NCBI RefSeq assembly: GCF_017921895.1
Contig: NZ_JAFIDN010000001.1
Coordinates: 248,001-312,000, forward strand
Length of the DNA: 64,000 bases
Source of the DNA: Natronogracilivirga saccharolytica
GTDB lineage: Bacteria > Bacteroidota > Rhodothermia > Balneolales > Natronogracilivirgulaceae
Reading direction: 5' to 3'
Part shown: one piece after another, positions 35,192 through 45,800 of the stretch
How the letters are laid out: every line of letters starts with the position of its first letter
Numbering within the stretch: position 1 is the first letter of the stretch
Program-made: the position numbers and the translations under genes
Notes under the pieces: model-generated
Told to the model about the DNA's origin: nothing
The model's database searches: none
Seen by the model: the letters and a program-made list of their open reading frames with translations, nothing else

Positions 35192-36451
35192 ATGGAAAAA
35201 AAGAAGTTCGCAACACATCACGGCATGTCAGACCTCCTGCCCGGGGAAGTAGAAAACTGGCAGGTTCTTGAAAACATCATTCGCGAAACCGCCCGCAGAT
35301 TTCATTTCCAGGAAATCCGGACTCCTGTTCTTGAACAAACGGAGCTCATTGCGCGGGGTGTCGGTCAGCTTACCGATATCGTCAGCAAAGAGATGTTCGC
35401 ATTTGACCGGGGTGAAGACCGGTATGTCCTCCGGCCCGAAGGCACCGCACCTGTTGCCAGGGCATATGTGCAGCACCATCTCGCCCAGCGCGGCGGAACC
35501 CAGCGGTTGTTTTACATCGGGCCGTTTTTCAGAGCCGAACGGCCGCAGAAGGGCCGTCAGCGCCAGTTTCACCAGTTCGGAGCCGAGCTTATGGGCGCAT
35601 CCGGCGCCGCCGCCGATGTGGAAATCATTGCCTTCATGAAAAGCATATACGAGCAGACGGGGATTGACAACACCACGCTGAAGATCAACTCTGTAGGAGA
35701 TCCGGAGTCCCGCAGTGCCTACAAAAAGGCGCTGTATGACTATTTCCAGCCTCTGTCGGACAAACTCAGCGAGATCTCCCGCCGTCGCCTGGAAACCAAT
35801 CCCATGCGGATTCTGGACTCCAAGGAAGAAGAAGATCAGCCCCTTAAAGCCGATGCTCCGAAAATCACCGACTATCTCAGCAAGGCTTCCCGGGAACACT
35901 ACGAAGAAGTCAGGAAACTGCTCGAACAGATGGATATCCCTTACGAAACCGATCCTTTCATGGTGCGCGGACTCGACTACTACACGGAAACCGCCTTTGA
36001 GCTTGTCAGCCCGGATCTCGGTTCCCAGGATGCGCTTGGAGGAGGCGGCCGGTACGATTTGCTTGTCGAAGAGATCGGAGGACCACCGACACCGGCTGTC
36101 GGTTTCGCATGCGGCATCGAACGTCTGATGATTGCCTGTGAAGCGCTGGGAATTGCCCTTTCTGAAACATCCGGTCCTGACGTCTACATTGTCACACGCG
36201 GTGAAGAAGCGGCGCGATGGGCTGTGAAAACCATGCCCGGACTTCGCTCGCAGGGACTCTCCTGCACCATGGACTACGCCGGGCGGTCCATCAAGGCTCA
36301 AATGAAAGACGCCAACCGGCAGCAGGCGCGTTATGCTATCATCGTCGGTGAACAGGAACTGCAGGATAACCGTTATACGCTCAGAAACATGTCCGAAAGC
36401 GAAGAAGTCACACTGTCGCTGGACGACATCAAAAAAACAATTTTGACGTAA
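35192..36451 (+). CDS. hisS: Histidyl-tRNA synthetase
   Basis: Class II aminoacyl-tRNA synthetase charging tRNA-His, 419 residues, normal length. Motif 1 lies near the start, and motif 2 is FYIGPFFRAERPQKGRQRQFHQFG. The histidine-binding loops are at 'MVRGLDYYTETAFE' and 'LGGGGRYDLL', motif 3 at 'PAVGFACGIERLM', and the C-terminal anticodon-binding domain at 'DVYIVTRGEEA'. All core motifs are intact. The AsmA-like gene follows within 14 bases and is probably co-transcribed. Confidence 0.97.
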   Translation: MEKKKFATHHGMSDLLPGEVENWQVLENIIRETARRFHFQEIRTPVLEQTELIARGVGQLTDIVSKEMFAFDRGEDRYVLRPEGTAPVARAYVQHHLAQRGGTQRLFYIGPFFRAERPQKGRQRQFHQFGAELMGASGAAADVEIIAFMKSIYEQTGIDNTTLKINSVGDPESRSAYKKALYDYFQPLSDKLSEISRRRLETNPMRILDSKEEEDQPLKADAPKITDYLSKASREHYEEVRKLLEQMDIPYETDPFMVRGLDYYTETAFELVSPDLGSQDALGGGGRYDLLVEEIGGPPTPAVGFACGIERLMIACEALGIALSETSGPDVYIVTRGEEAARWAVKTMPGLRSQGLSCTMDYAGRSIKAQMKDANRQQARYAIIVGEQELQDNRYTLRNMSESEEVTLSLDDIKKTILT

Positions 36452-36464
36452 CAGCGTGGATGCC

Positions 36465-37775
36465 ATGAGAGCCAGGCTCATCATAGGTTTTTTTGTACTG
36501 ATTGCCGTTTTGATATTTGCAAACTGGCTGGCCGGACGCATTCTTGCATCCCAGGTTGATCACCAGCTCAGACAATTTGCCGAAACAGACGACCGCATTG
36601 ACTATGACCATAAAAAAATATCAGTCAACCCGGCATTCGGCTCGCTCACAATTGAAAAATTGATTTATGAGAGCGAGAGTGACCACATCCGGGCGGATAA
36701 GATCACCGGATCACTTACATACGCAGATATGTGGCGTATTATCCGGAAACGCTCCGAAAATCCGATGGAGAACGTTCGTTCATTCCGCCTTAACGCCCAA
36801 TCGGTTTCGGTCACTCTTACAGCTGATGCACGCGGTTCAGAAACCCCGGACGGAGAACCGGTCTCCGTATCCTTCCGCTCACTGACCGGAATCTATAACG
36901 GACGCCTGGATGAACTTTCAGGAATCGCGGCAGACAACCGGCCGCCCGGGTTCAATCACCGGCTGAACATCTCTGCCGATGACATTTCCGTCACCGGCTT
37001 CCCTGAAATAACCGGTGCAGACCTTCCCATTCTTGCCGGATACAAAATCCCGGAAAATATCAGCCACATTTCACTCCAGATCAGATACCGTGCGCAAGAG
37101 AAATCAGCATCGCTGAGCGCCTTTCGTATTGAGTCGCCGGAGCTGGTGTTCCGTGCAAATGGTCTTGTCACTTTTGGTGAAACCGGCTGGCCGGATGAAC
37201 CGGAGTCCTGGTCATTGGATTACGATTTATCTGCCAGTACGCATGAGCTGGCACGCCTGCCCATATCACCGCGTTTAGGAGGCTTTTCGATGGATACGAT
37301 GTCGGTAAGCAGTTCGGTTACGTTTGACAAATCAGATGCCGGCAGACATCCGCTCACACTTCCGGGTAAAAACAGATTGCATCTCGGCAATATTTCCTGG
37401 TATCCGCCTGATCATATCACTGAGCAGTACGGTATGATGTTCAACATGTTCGGCATACCTGAAAGCCGGCTGCCTGTGAGGGCGCTTGATGCCACGTGGG
37501 AGCTCGGAGAGGATACTCTGCGAATAGAGGAAGCCACGTTTTACACCGAGCCTTTCGATGCGCTGCTCAGCACCATTGTCGCCCTGCCCGCTGATCGTGA
37601 CCCCGATATCGTTGAGGGCTCGATCCGCTTTGTCAGAACCAGTGCCGACTTCAATGACTTCATTGACGGATTTGAAGGCTTGTTTCAAATAGATCTTCCG
37701 CGGAAAGACGGGCGCATTCATCTCGACTTTTCGGGCGATCCGGCCTCACCTGAACTGAACGTCGATCTGCCTTAA
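36465..37775 (+). CDS. AsmA-like periplasmic protein, membrane-anchored
   Basis: A 436-residue protein with a single N-terminal membrane helix (RLIIGFFVLIAVLIFANWLAG), then a long beta-rich periplasmic part with amphipathic strands such as 'ISVNPAFGSLTIEKLIYESES' and 'LRIEEATFYTEPFDALLSTIVALPAD'. This layout is AsmA/bridge-like, of the type proposed for lipid transport between membranes, but no conserved diagnostic motif is visible, so the family is tentative. The ATG at 36465 is preferred, and an in-frame GTG at 36456 would add three residues. Confidence 0.55.
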   Translation: MRARLIIGFFVLIAVLIFANWLAGRILASQVDHQLRQFAETDDRIDYDHKKISVNPAFGSLTIEKLIYESESDHIRADKITGSLTYADMWRIIRKRSENPMENVRSFRLNAQSVSVTLTADARGSETPDGEPVSVSFRSLTGIYNGRLDELSGIAADNRPPGFNHRLNISADDISVTGFPEITGADLPILAGYKIPENISHISLQIRYRAQEKSASLSAFRIESPELVFRANGLVTFGETGWPDEPESWSLDYDLSASTHELARLPISPRLGGFSMDTMSVSSSVTFDKSDAGRHPLTLPGKNRLHLGNISWYPPDHITEQYGMMFNMFGIPESRLPVRALDATWELGEDTLRIEEATFYTEPFDALLSTIVALPADRDPDIVEGSIRFVRTSADFNDFIDGFEGLFQIDLPRKDGRIHLDFSGDPASPELNVDLP

Positions 37776-37790
37776 GCAGATGTATCGCTG

Positions 37791-39626
37791 TCAGGCCGGT
37801 TCTTCCTGAGTTTCTGCTTTATCATGGTGTGCATAGAAGGATTTCAGTCCTTTATCCCCCATGTAGCGTTTCAGTATCTTGGGATCCGTTTTTGTCAGAT
37901 CAACAAGTATCAGTCCGTCGAGCACATCGCTGAAGTCAGGATCCACATTAAAGCCGAGCAGCTTTCCACCCAGTTTGAGATACTGTTTCAGCAGGATCGG
38001 AACCCCTTTTTCGTCATTTTCAAACTCGGATATCATTTCCGACACGTCCTCAATACTCCGGATCATCGTGCGGTTCTTGGTATCCATCCCCTTCATTCTC
38101 CGTCCGCGATAGGGAGTCTTGGGTTTAACTTTCCGGGCCATGTCCGGCAGATAGTTGTGCAGTTTAAGAAAAGATACCATCAGATGACGTGACATGGAAT
38201 GGTACTCGCTGCTTATGCTGACGGGTCCGAAAAGGACGCGATACTTGGGATATTTGACCACATATTCTCCTATTCCCTTCCAAAGCAGCATCAGCGGCGC
38301 AAAACTGCGCTGATACTCGGGGCGCACAAAAGATCTGCCCATTTCAAGTGCCGGACTGATCTCGTCAAAAAGGCTGCTCTTTATATTGAACAGCGTGGTG
38401 GTATACAGGCCCTTTTTCCCGAAACGCTTGATGATATTATCGGTGCGGCCAAGTCGGTAGGCACCGACAATTTCCTTTTTCTCCTTATTCCAGACAAACA
38501 GGTGCACGTAATACTCATCAAATTTGTCAAGGTCGATGGATTTTCCGGTACCTTCGTGCGTGCCACGGAAAGTCACTTCCCGCAGGCGCCCGATTTCCTG
38601 AAGTACTTTCGGAGCCTGCCTCTTTACGGCATGATAGACCTGAAATTCATTGCTCTCCAGAAGCATTTGCGATCCGGGAAGAGAATAAATCTCCTGCTCT
38701 ACCTCTTCCTCCGGAACAGCTTCAATAACCGGCTCCATTTTTTCTTTGGATACGCTGAGCGATACGGATGAGCTTTCCGCCTCCTCATCACTGCTGCGGT
38801 TCTGCAGCATGAAGGTCCGCTGACGCAGATAATTTACCAGCTCCGAATCATCATCAAACGACTTGAGTTTACTGTAGCCGATTGTTTTCCCGATGCAGAT
38901 TTCAATATCCTTGTCTTTCTTGTTGAGCAGCTCTCTGGGCAGCATGGCGGTACGCAATCTGGGATGGATCAGGCCAAGTGCGTGAAACAGCGGGCCGTTA
39001 AACCCGTCAAAATAGACCGGAAGTACCGGTGATTCGGTTTTGCGTATGATTCCGGCAAGTGATTCGGTCCATTCAGATTCGACAATTTTGCGTTTACCCA
39101 TCGAAAAGTGGGCTACTTCACCGGCAGGAAACATTCCCAGCATATGATCATCCCGCAGCCACTGTATGGACTTCTTCATGGTTGCCAGGTTGGCTCTTAC
39201 AGATTCCCTGCCGCCAAAGGGATCGACAAAAAAGAACACTTCCCGCAGTTCGGGAATGCGTTCCAGCATGTAATTGGCAAAAATTTTCGAGTCATCGCGG
39301 ACGGATCGCAGCAGGGAGGCAAGAATAATACCTTCAATTCCTCCGAACGGATGATTTGCAACAACAACGACTCGTCCCTCTTTCGGGATGCGCTCCATAT
39401 CTCTTTTGGAGATATGATAATTCACATTCATTCTCTCCAGCAGCTTGTCATAAAAACCCTGGTCGGTTTCGTAGTTGCGTGCATCGTTGTACAAATTATT
39501 CAGTCCTTTGAAAGAAAGGAGTCCTTCCAGCGGTTTTCTGCCCAGGCGCAGCAGGTTCCGGCGCACGGCACCTTCCACTTCAAAATCCAGATTGAATATC
39601 TTTACTGTCTTGTTCTGGTTGCCCAT
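37791..39626 (-). CDS. Bifunctional acyltransferase, OlsF-like (PlsC-type plus GNAT-type domains)
   Basis: A 611-residue protein with two acyltransferase domains. The N-terminal PlsC/OlsA-like part has 'ANHPFGGIEG' at 90-99, where the usual HPxGxxD appears with Glu in place of Asp, and 'MFPAGEVAHF' downstream. The C-terminal part from about residue 330 resembles OlsB/hemolysin-type N-acyltransferases ('YRLGRTDNIIKRFGKKGLYTTTLFNI', 'EMGRSFVRPEYQRSFAPLMLLWKGI'). Fusions of this kind (OlsF) make ornithine or related aminoacyl lipids in Bacteroidota, including glycine lipids. It converges on the AsmA-like gene across 15 bases. Confidence 0.8.
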   Translation of the reverse strand: MGNQNKTVKIFNLDFEVEGAVRRNLLRLGRKPLEGLLSFKGLNNLYNDARNYETDQGFYDKLLERMNVNYHISKRDMERIPKEGRVVVVANHPFGGIEGIILASLLRSVRDDSKIFANYMLERIPELREVFFFVDPFGGRESVRANLATMKKSIQWLRDDHMLGMFPAGEVAHFSMGKRKIVESEWTESLAGIIRKTESPVLPVYFDGFNGPLFHALGLIHPRLRTAMLPRELLNKKDKDIEICIGKTIGYSKLKSFDDDSELVNYLRQRTFMLQNRSSDEEAESSSVSLSVSKEKMEPVIEAVPEEEVEQEIYSLPGSQMLLESNEFQVYHAVKRQAPKVLQEIGRLREVTFRGTHEGTGKSIDLDKFDEYYVHLFVWNKEKKEIVGAYRLGRTDNIIKRFGKKGLYTTTLFNIKSSLFDEISPALEMGRSFVRPEYQRSFAPLMLLWKGIGEYVVKYPKYRVLFGPVSISSEYHSMSRHLMVSFLKLHNYLPDMARKVKPKTPYRGRRMKGMDTKNRTMIRSIEDVSEMISEFENDEKGVPILLKQYLKLGGKLLGFNVDPDFSDVLDGLILVDLTKTDPKILKRYMGDKGLKSFYAHHDKAETQEEPA

Positions 39627-39769
39627 AAAACCAAATGTATTATTACCTCAACATAAATATTGACTGTAAACCCGGAATCAATGTGCCGGACAATATAAGA
39701 AGAATCCGGTGAGTGTAAACGGCCGAGTTGCAAACCGGCCGCACAAGCGATAATTTTAGCTGATTGATA

Positions 39770-39780
39770 TTCGTTGCGAA
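39770..39780. promoter_or_regulatory. Palindrome TTCGTTGCGAA, second copy
   Basis: The same TTCG-N3-CGAA dyad as at 22941, here about 110 bases upstream of clpS in the divergent region with the OlsF-like gene. The flanks TAT and AAAA also match. Confidence 0.35.
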
Positions 39781-39887
39781 AATGTTTCTGTTTTTAAAAT
39801 AGAAAACGAACGCGAATCATGATAAATTTTCTTCTCTGGGCAGATGGCCAGATTGTGTGAATATCGTATACGAAACCGTTACAAAAT

Positions 39888-40202
39888 ATGCCGGATACAG
39901 AATTTCAGGATCAAACCAAAACACGCGAAAAAACCAGGGAAAAAATCACAGAACCGCCTATGTACAAGGTGATTCTGCTGAATGATGATTATACCACATT
40001 TGATTTTGTGGTCAGTGTGCTGACCGGCATTTTCGGCAAATCCGTGCCTGAAGCGGTTGCCATCACCAATGATGTCCACCGGAAGGGATCGGGAGTATGC
40101 GGCATTTACACCCGCGATATTGCAGAAACCAAAGTGGATATGGTAGCAAGAAGCAGCAAAGAGGCTGGGTTTCCGCTGCGATGTACAATGGAAGAAACCT
40201 GA
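39888..40202 (+). CDS. clpS: ClpS adaptor protein
   Basis: N-degron adaptor that delivers substrates to ClpA, 104 residues. After a short charged, unstructured N-terminus (TKTREKTREKITEPP) comes the ClpS fold with 'YKVILLNDDYTTFDFVVSVL', the DDY motif and conserved Thr-Phe at the N-degron pocket, then 'VHRKGSGVCGIYTRDIAETKVDMV'. The C-terminal half is normal. clpA starts 94 bases after its stop, the classic clpS-clpA pairing. The promoter region lies upstream (39627-39887), shared with the divergent acyltransferase gene. Confidence 0.96.
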   Translation: MPDTEFQDQTKTREKTREKITEPPMYKVILLNDDYTTFDFVVSVLTGIFGKSVPEAVAITNDVHRKGSGVCGIYTRDIAETKVDMVARSSKEAGFPLRCTMEET

Positions 40203-40296
40203 CGCGGCACCGGCAGCGCCTGTTTGTCCGGCTGCCGGCAAAACACCTCCCTCAGTATATTCATACCAAACAACATATTCAGAGTCACAAATCCAC

Positions 40297-42741
40297 ATGA
40301 TCAGCAAAACACTCGACCAGGTTCTCAGAAACTCCTACTTGATGGCGAGCCATTTCAACCATGAAATGGTGACCCTGGAACACTTGCTGCATTCCATTGC
40401 AAACGATGAGCCGGGAAGCCGCATTCTCCGTCGCAGCGGCACGGATATTGCCATGCTGCTTTCGGATCTGGACGATTTTTACCATCACATGCCCCGGCGT
40501 CAGAATGAGTCACTCGAGCCAGTCCACACTATCGGGTTCCGGAGGACGCTGCAACGGGCACTCATGCACAGCCGGGCTGCAGAACAGGAAGAGACCAGTG
40601 TTGGTGACATACTGATCTCCATGTTTGCCGAAAAGGAGAGCCATGCCGTTTTCTATCTTGAGAAACAGGGAGTAAGCCGGCTGGATATTCTGAACTACGT
40701 CTCCCATCGTATTTCCAAGCCCGGTTTTGAAGATCCTGATGAGGAATTGTCAGAGGAAGGAGATAACGGACAGGGCGGATATGACGAGGAGAGCGGCGAG
40801 GCGTTCTTTGAAGAGATGGATGAGGGCCCGGATGGTGAGGAGGGTCCGGACGGGGCTGACAGCGTTGATGGTCATTTGGGGCGTGATGGTGCTGAAGGGG
40901 GGCATGGTGCTTCTTTTCCGGGTGCAGACGGCCAGCCGTCTCCCGGAGACCCGCAAACCGGCCGGAAGCGGCCCGGTCAGGCCGGAAAAAAGAAGACGGA
41001 CCTGCTTGAACTGTACACGGAGGAGTGGACAGCCAAAGCCCGCGAAGGACATTTTGACAGGGTAATCGGACGTGAGCTGGAAATTGAGCGAAGCATAGAA
41101 ATCCTTTGCCGGCGTCAGAAGAACAATCCGATTTACGTGGGTGATCCCGGAGTGGGTAAAACAGCGATTACCCAGGGGCTGGCTCAAAAGATTGTGCAGC
41201 AGGAAGTGCCGGAGCGGATTCAGGATTTCCGGATTTACGCCCTGGATCTCGGGGCGCTGCTGGCCGGCACCAAATTCCGCGGTGATTTCGAGGCGCGGCT
41301 GAAAGGGGTGCTGAAATCGCTGCAGCAAAAGAAAAACGTCATCCTGTTCATCGATGAAATTCACAATATCATCGGTGCCGGAGCTGCCGGATCGAGTACC
41401 CTGGATGCCTCAAACATGCTGAAACCCCTGCTCGCCGACGGTGCCATCCGCTGCATCGGTGCGACAACATTCGAAGAGTATAAGAACCATTTTGAAAAAG
41501 ACCGGGCTCTGTCACGGCGATTCCAGAAAATTGAGATCAATGAACCGGATATACCGACTACGGTAAACATTCTCAAGGGGCTGAAGAATGTTTACGAAGA
41601 GTACCACGGGCTCAAGATCCCGACCGGAGCACTTGAGGCGGCCACGCGGCTTTCATCCAAATATCTCACAGAAAGGCGGCTTCCAGACAAGGCTATTGAC
41701 GTTATAGACGAAGCCTGTTCCCAGGTCTCGCTCCAGCCGGGTGAACGCAAACAGCTTTCGGTTCGTGATGTTGAGAAACTCATATCAAAAATGGCCCGCG
41801 TGCCGGTACAGCAAGTCGGCGGTGAAGAAAAAGAGAGCCTGAGGGACCTGGAAAGCAAACTGAACCAGAATGTTTTTGGCCAGGAGAAGGCTGTCACCTC
41901 ACTTGTTACCGCGGTGAAACGAAGCCGGGCAGGACTCGGCAACGATTCAAGACCGGTTGGTACTTTTCTGTTCTCGGGTCCCACCGGAGTCGGAAAAACC
42001 GAACTATGCCGGCAGGCTGCCGATCACCTCGGCCTGCCCCTCATCCGGTTTGACATGAGTGAATACATGGAGAAGCATACCGTTTCCAGACTGATCGGCG
42101 CCCCGGCCGGCTATGTCGGTTTTGAGCAGGGCGGCCTGCTTACCGATGCCATCCGCCGTCAGCCAAACTCGGTGCTGCTGCTTGATGAGATCGAGAAGGC
42201 GCATCCCGATATTTTCAACATCCTGCTGCAGATCATGGACTATGCCACGGCGACTGACAACACGGGAAGAAAGGCTGATTTCCGGAACGTACTGATGATC
42301 ATGACTTCCAATGTCGGATCACGCGAGCTTGCCAGTCCCCCTATCGGATTTTCCGGAAAAGAAGCAAAACCCGGCGGCGATCCCAAAAAAGCCATCGAAA
42401 AGCACTTCAGTCCGGAATTCCGGAACCGTCTCGACGGCATTGTCATCTTCAATCATCTGGACAAGAATGTCATAGAAAGTATTGTGTACAAGTTCATCAA
42501 GGAACTTGAGGAGCAGCTACGCCATAAAAAAGTCAGAATTCGCCTCACAGAGAAGGCTGTGCACTGGCTGGCGGAAAAAGGGTACGACCCCTCCTACGGA
42601 GCCCGGCCGATGAGCCGCGTCATCCAGGAAAACATTAAGAACAAGCTGGTCGATGAGCTGCTGTTCGGAAAGCTTCAGCATGGAGGTACGGTTACCTTGT
42701 CTGCCGGCAAACAGGGACTTACCTTCCGCTTCAGTGATTGA
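40297..42741 (+). CDS. clpA: ClpA, ATP-dependent Clp protease ATP-binding subunit, with long acidic linker
   Basis: AAA+ unfoldase partner of ClpP, 814 residues. Residues 1-140 form the N-domain that binds ClpS. A Walker [10 protein letters not shown] near 280 and D1 features follow, then a second Walker [10 protein letters not shown] and Walker B in D2. The ClpP-docking IGF tripeptide is in '[10 protein letters not shown]', matching the IGL of E. coli ClpA. The linker between N-domain and D1 (about residues 145-232) is unusually long at 88 residues, acidic then Gly/Asp/Pro-rich, against roughly 25 residues in E. coli. D1 and D2 motifs are intact. It is paired with clpS upstream and ends at a bidirectional terminator. 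Confidence 0.96.
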   Translation: MISKTLDQVLRNSYLMASHFNHEMVTLEHLLHSIANDEPGSRILRRSGTDIAMLLSDLDDFYHHMPRRQNESLEPVHTIGFRRTLQRALMHSRAAEQEETSVGDILISMFAEKESHAVFYLEKQGVSRLDILNYVSHRISKPGFEDPDEELSEEGDNGQGGYDEESGEAFFEEMDEGPDGEEGPDGADSVDGHLGRDGAEGGHGASFPGADGQPSPGDPQTGRKRPGQAGKKKTDLLELYTEEWTAKAREGHFDRVIGRELEIERSIEILCRRQKNNPIYVGDPGVGKTAITQGLAQKIVQQEVPERIQDFRIYALDLGALLAGTKFRGDFEARLKGVLKSLQQKKNVILFIDEIHNIIGAGAAGSSTLDASNMLKPLLADGAIRCIGATTFEEYKNHFEKDRALSRRFQKIEINEPDIPTTVNILKGLKNVYEEYHGLKIPTGALEAATRLSSKYLTERRLPDKAIDVIDEACSQVSLQPGERKQLSVRDVEKLISKMARVPVQQVGGEEKESLRDLESKLNQNVFGQEKAVTSLVTAVKRSRAGLGNDSRPVGTFLFSGPTGVGKTELCRQAADHLGLPLIRFDMSEYMEKHTVSRLIGAPAGYVGFEQGGLLTDAIRRQPNSVLLLDEIEKAHPDIFNILLQIMDYATATDNTGRKADFRNVLMIMTSNVGSRELASPPIGFSGKEAKPGGDPKKAIEKHFSPEFRNRLDGIVIFNHLDKNVIESIVYKFIKELEEQLRHKKVRIRLTEKAVHWLAEKGYDPSYGARPMSRVIQENIKNKLVDELLFGKLQHGGTVTLSAGKQGLTFRFSD

Positions 42742-42748
42742 ATGGATT

Positions 42749-42784
42749 AAAAAAGCCATGAACCTGTGAGGCCCATGGCTTTTG
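42749..42784. terminator. Bidirectional terminator between clpA and the S41 peptidase gene
   Basis: AAAAGCCATG (42751-42760) pairs with CATGGCTTTT (42774-42783). A six-T run follows on the minus strand and four T on the plus strand. It sits between convergent genes and can stop both. Confidence 0.8.
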
Positions 42785-42827
42785 AGATCATCAGACTATC
42801 TGAATCTGATTAAGTCGTTGAACGACA

Positions 42828-45800
42828 TCAGCGCTTGATGGGATAATCAGGAGGATCCGGCAAGCTGAAGTCATGCTCTTCAAGCAGTTCAAGCAGATGC
42901 TCCACACCGGCATTGAGCTGTTCGTCAATTCCCCCATACTCTTTTGCGGGATCGTTATCAACGTACATATCCGGCTCCACACCAACGCCTTCGATAATCC
43001 ACTCCTCCCCGTCGGTGTCGTATGATGCAAACTCCGGCCTGTTCAGATATCCCCCATCCACAAAGGGAAGTGTCTGGCGAATACCGACCACGCCACCCCA
43101 TGTCCGGGTACCGATAAGCTTGCCCAGCTCATGCTTGCGGAACCGGTACGGGAACAGGTCGCCGTCGGATGCCGAGAACTGATCGATCAGGGTCACCATG
43201 GGACCGAGCATCATCGCACTCGGATCGGGACGACGCACGGCATTGCGTGGCTTGTCGACCATGGCCAGTTCACGCCGCAGCCGCTCGATGATCATCGGCG
43301 AAACATTGCCGCCGCCGTTGCCGCGCACATCGATAATCAATGCTTCCTTCTTGAGCTGCGGATAAAAATGCTTGATAAACTCGTTGAGTCCGCCCGGACC
43401 CATGTCCGGAATGTGGATGTAGCCGACGCGGCCATCGGATGCCTCATTTACCTTTCTGATGTTCTCCTGAACCCAGTTGTAGTAGTAGAGGTCCAGCTCG
43501 TCGGAAACAGGCTTGATGACGACATCCCGCGCGCCTGACAGCCCGGGCTCGTCATTGATGCTCAAAATGACAGGCTTTTCGGCTTTGTCGATCAATGACT
43601 TGTAGATATTGGTCATTTCAGCTGTGGAATTACCGTCGACACGGACGATATACTGTCCTTCCGAAATATCCACCCCGACTTCCGTAAGCGGCGACCGTCG
43701 GGAATCCTCCCAGTTTTCTCCTCTGAGTATACGGTCGATCCGATAAAACCCGGTTTCATCATCACGGTCGAGCTCGGCGCCGAGTCTGCCCATCGGTGTG
43801 CGGTCAGCTTCCCTGCGGTCACCGTCACCGACATAGGCATGGCCAACATTGAGTTCACCGATCATTTCGCCGATAACATAGGTCAGGTCATTGCGATGGG
43901 CCACATGATCGACAAGCGGACGATATGTCTCCCGAATAGCTTCCCAGTCGACTCCGTGCAAATTGGGAGCGTAGAGGAAATCGCGCATCTGCCGCCAGCT
44001 TTCGTTGAAGATCTGCACCCATTCTTCGGTGCGGTCCAGACGAACTTTCACATCGGACAGATCAACCTTGGGATCCAGCTCGGCTTCCTGGGAGGGCAGA
44101 TCAACAACAGCATAATCATCGCCCTGTACAAGAAGCATTTTTTTGCCATCGGCAGTGATGCGATAGCCGTTGAAAGCACCTACGGTCTGCTCCTCTTTGG
44201 CTTCGAGGTCATAAAACAGGAGCATGGTCTGCTGGTCTCTCATTCCGTTGCGCTGATAATAGATCCGGTTGCCGACAGACTGCAGATTGCCGTAGCTGGA
44301 CGGCTGAACAGGCAGATCGACAATCCGGTTACCGATGCCCTCGGTATCAACCGGGATAGACTCTGAAGGATCGAAACCGTTATCATCCTCCTCTTCGTTG
44401 TTGTTCAACGAAACTTCGTCGTTTTCGGGCTTGAAAGGTGAGGACTCATCCGCCTGCAGCGTCACGAAATAAATCCGCTGCATGTCAGCGTAGGCATGAT
44501 TCCATTCGGTCTGACTGTAAATCGGGTTGAAATCCCTGTTGGAAACAAAGTAAAGGTATTTGCCGTCGCGGCTGAACTCGGGATTTCCGGCTGAGTACCA
44601 TCCCTTCGTGACCTCATAGTGCTCATCATCCTCAACGGAATACAGCCAGACCCGGCTCATGGTCCGGACTTCAGGAAGCGTGTAGGCAATCCAGCGGCTG
44701 TCCGGCGACCATGTGTACTGCGAAAACTCCCAGGCTTCGGCCTCACGGACAACAGTCACCTCGCCCGTTTCCACATCGACCATGTTGAGCCGGAGTTTTT
44801 TATCGGCCCAGAGCAGTTTCCGGCTGTCGGGTGACCAAACCATCCGGTACTTGTATGTATCGGCATCCGTGGTGATCTGCTGCTTCTCACCCGATCCGTC
44901 CTGAGGCTTGACGTATATTTCATCTTCTCCGGTTTTATCTGAAATAAACGCCACATATTCACCATCCGGCGACCAGACCGGGTTGCGGTCATGCACACCT
45001 GATGATTGTGTGAGGTTACGGGTAATTCCGCTCCGCGCAGGCACGGTGAAAATATCCCCCCGTGCGCCGAAAAGAACTCTGCTGCCATCCGGAGCGACAT
45101 CATAGGAGTGAATAAACTCACTGGCATCCACAAGTCCGCCGCGCCCGGTTATGCGATCATCCTTAACCCGGATGGGTACGCGGTTTTTTTCTTCGGTTGA
45201 CAGATTGAACCGGTAAATATACCCGCCGTTTTCAAATACGATATGCCGTTTCCCGATAGAGGGAAATTTGATGTCAAACTCGGTGAAATCGGTAAGTTTG
45301 CGGGTCTCATCCGATTCCAGGTCATGGACATAGAGGTTCATACGGCCGCTTTCTTCCCTGTCGGAAATGAAGTAGATCATGTCACCATGCCACATGGGGA
45401 TGATGTCCTGCCCCTCGCTGTCGGTAACCTGAATGGTCTCTTTGGTATCAAAGTCGTACACCCAGATATCGTCGGCCTGGCCACCGCGATATCGTTTCCA
45501 GGTGCGGAACTCACGAAATACCCGGTTGTATGCCAGTTTTGAGCCGTCGGGGGAGTATGAGGCAAACCCGCCGCGCGGCAGCGGAAGCTGCTGTGCGAGG
45601 TCTCCGTCGGGATCGGTCAGATACAGATGTCCCTTGAAGGAATTGAACTCGCGCTTGCGGGACCGGAACAGGACCTGCTCACCGTCCGGTGTCCAGTCCA
45701 TAACGATGTTGTTCGGGCCCATCCGGTCGGCCACGTCATCACGGTCCAGTGTCGGCGTGTAGGTTTTGCGCTGCGGTTCTCCTCCACCGGAAGGGATGAC

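Noticed and set aside
35228-36541. A 437-residue minus-strand frame opposite hisS
   Set aside because: Composition is Phe/Arg/Cys-rich as expected for an antisense shadow; hisS motifs are intact on the plus strand.
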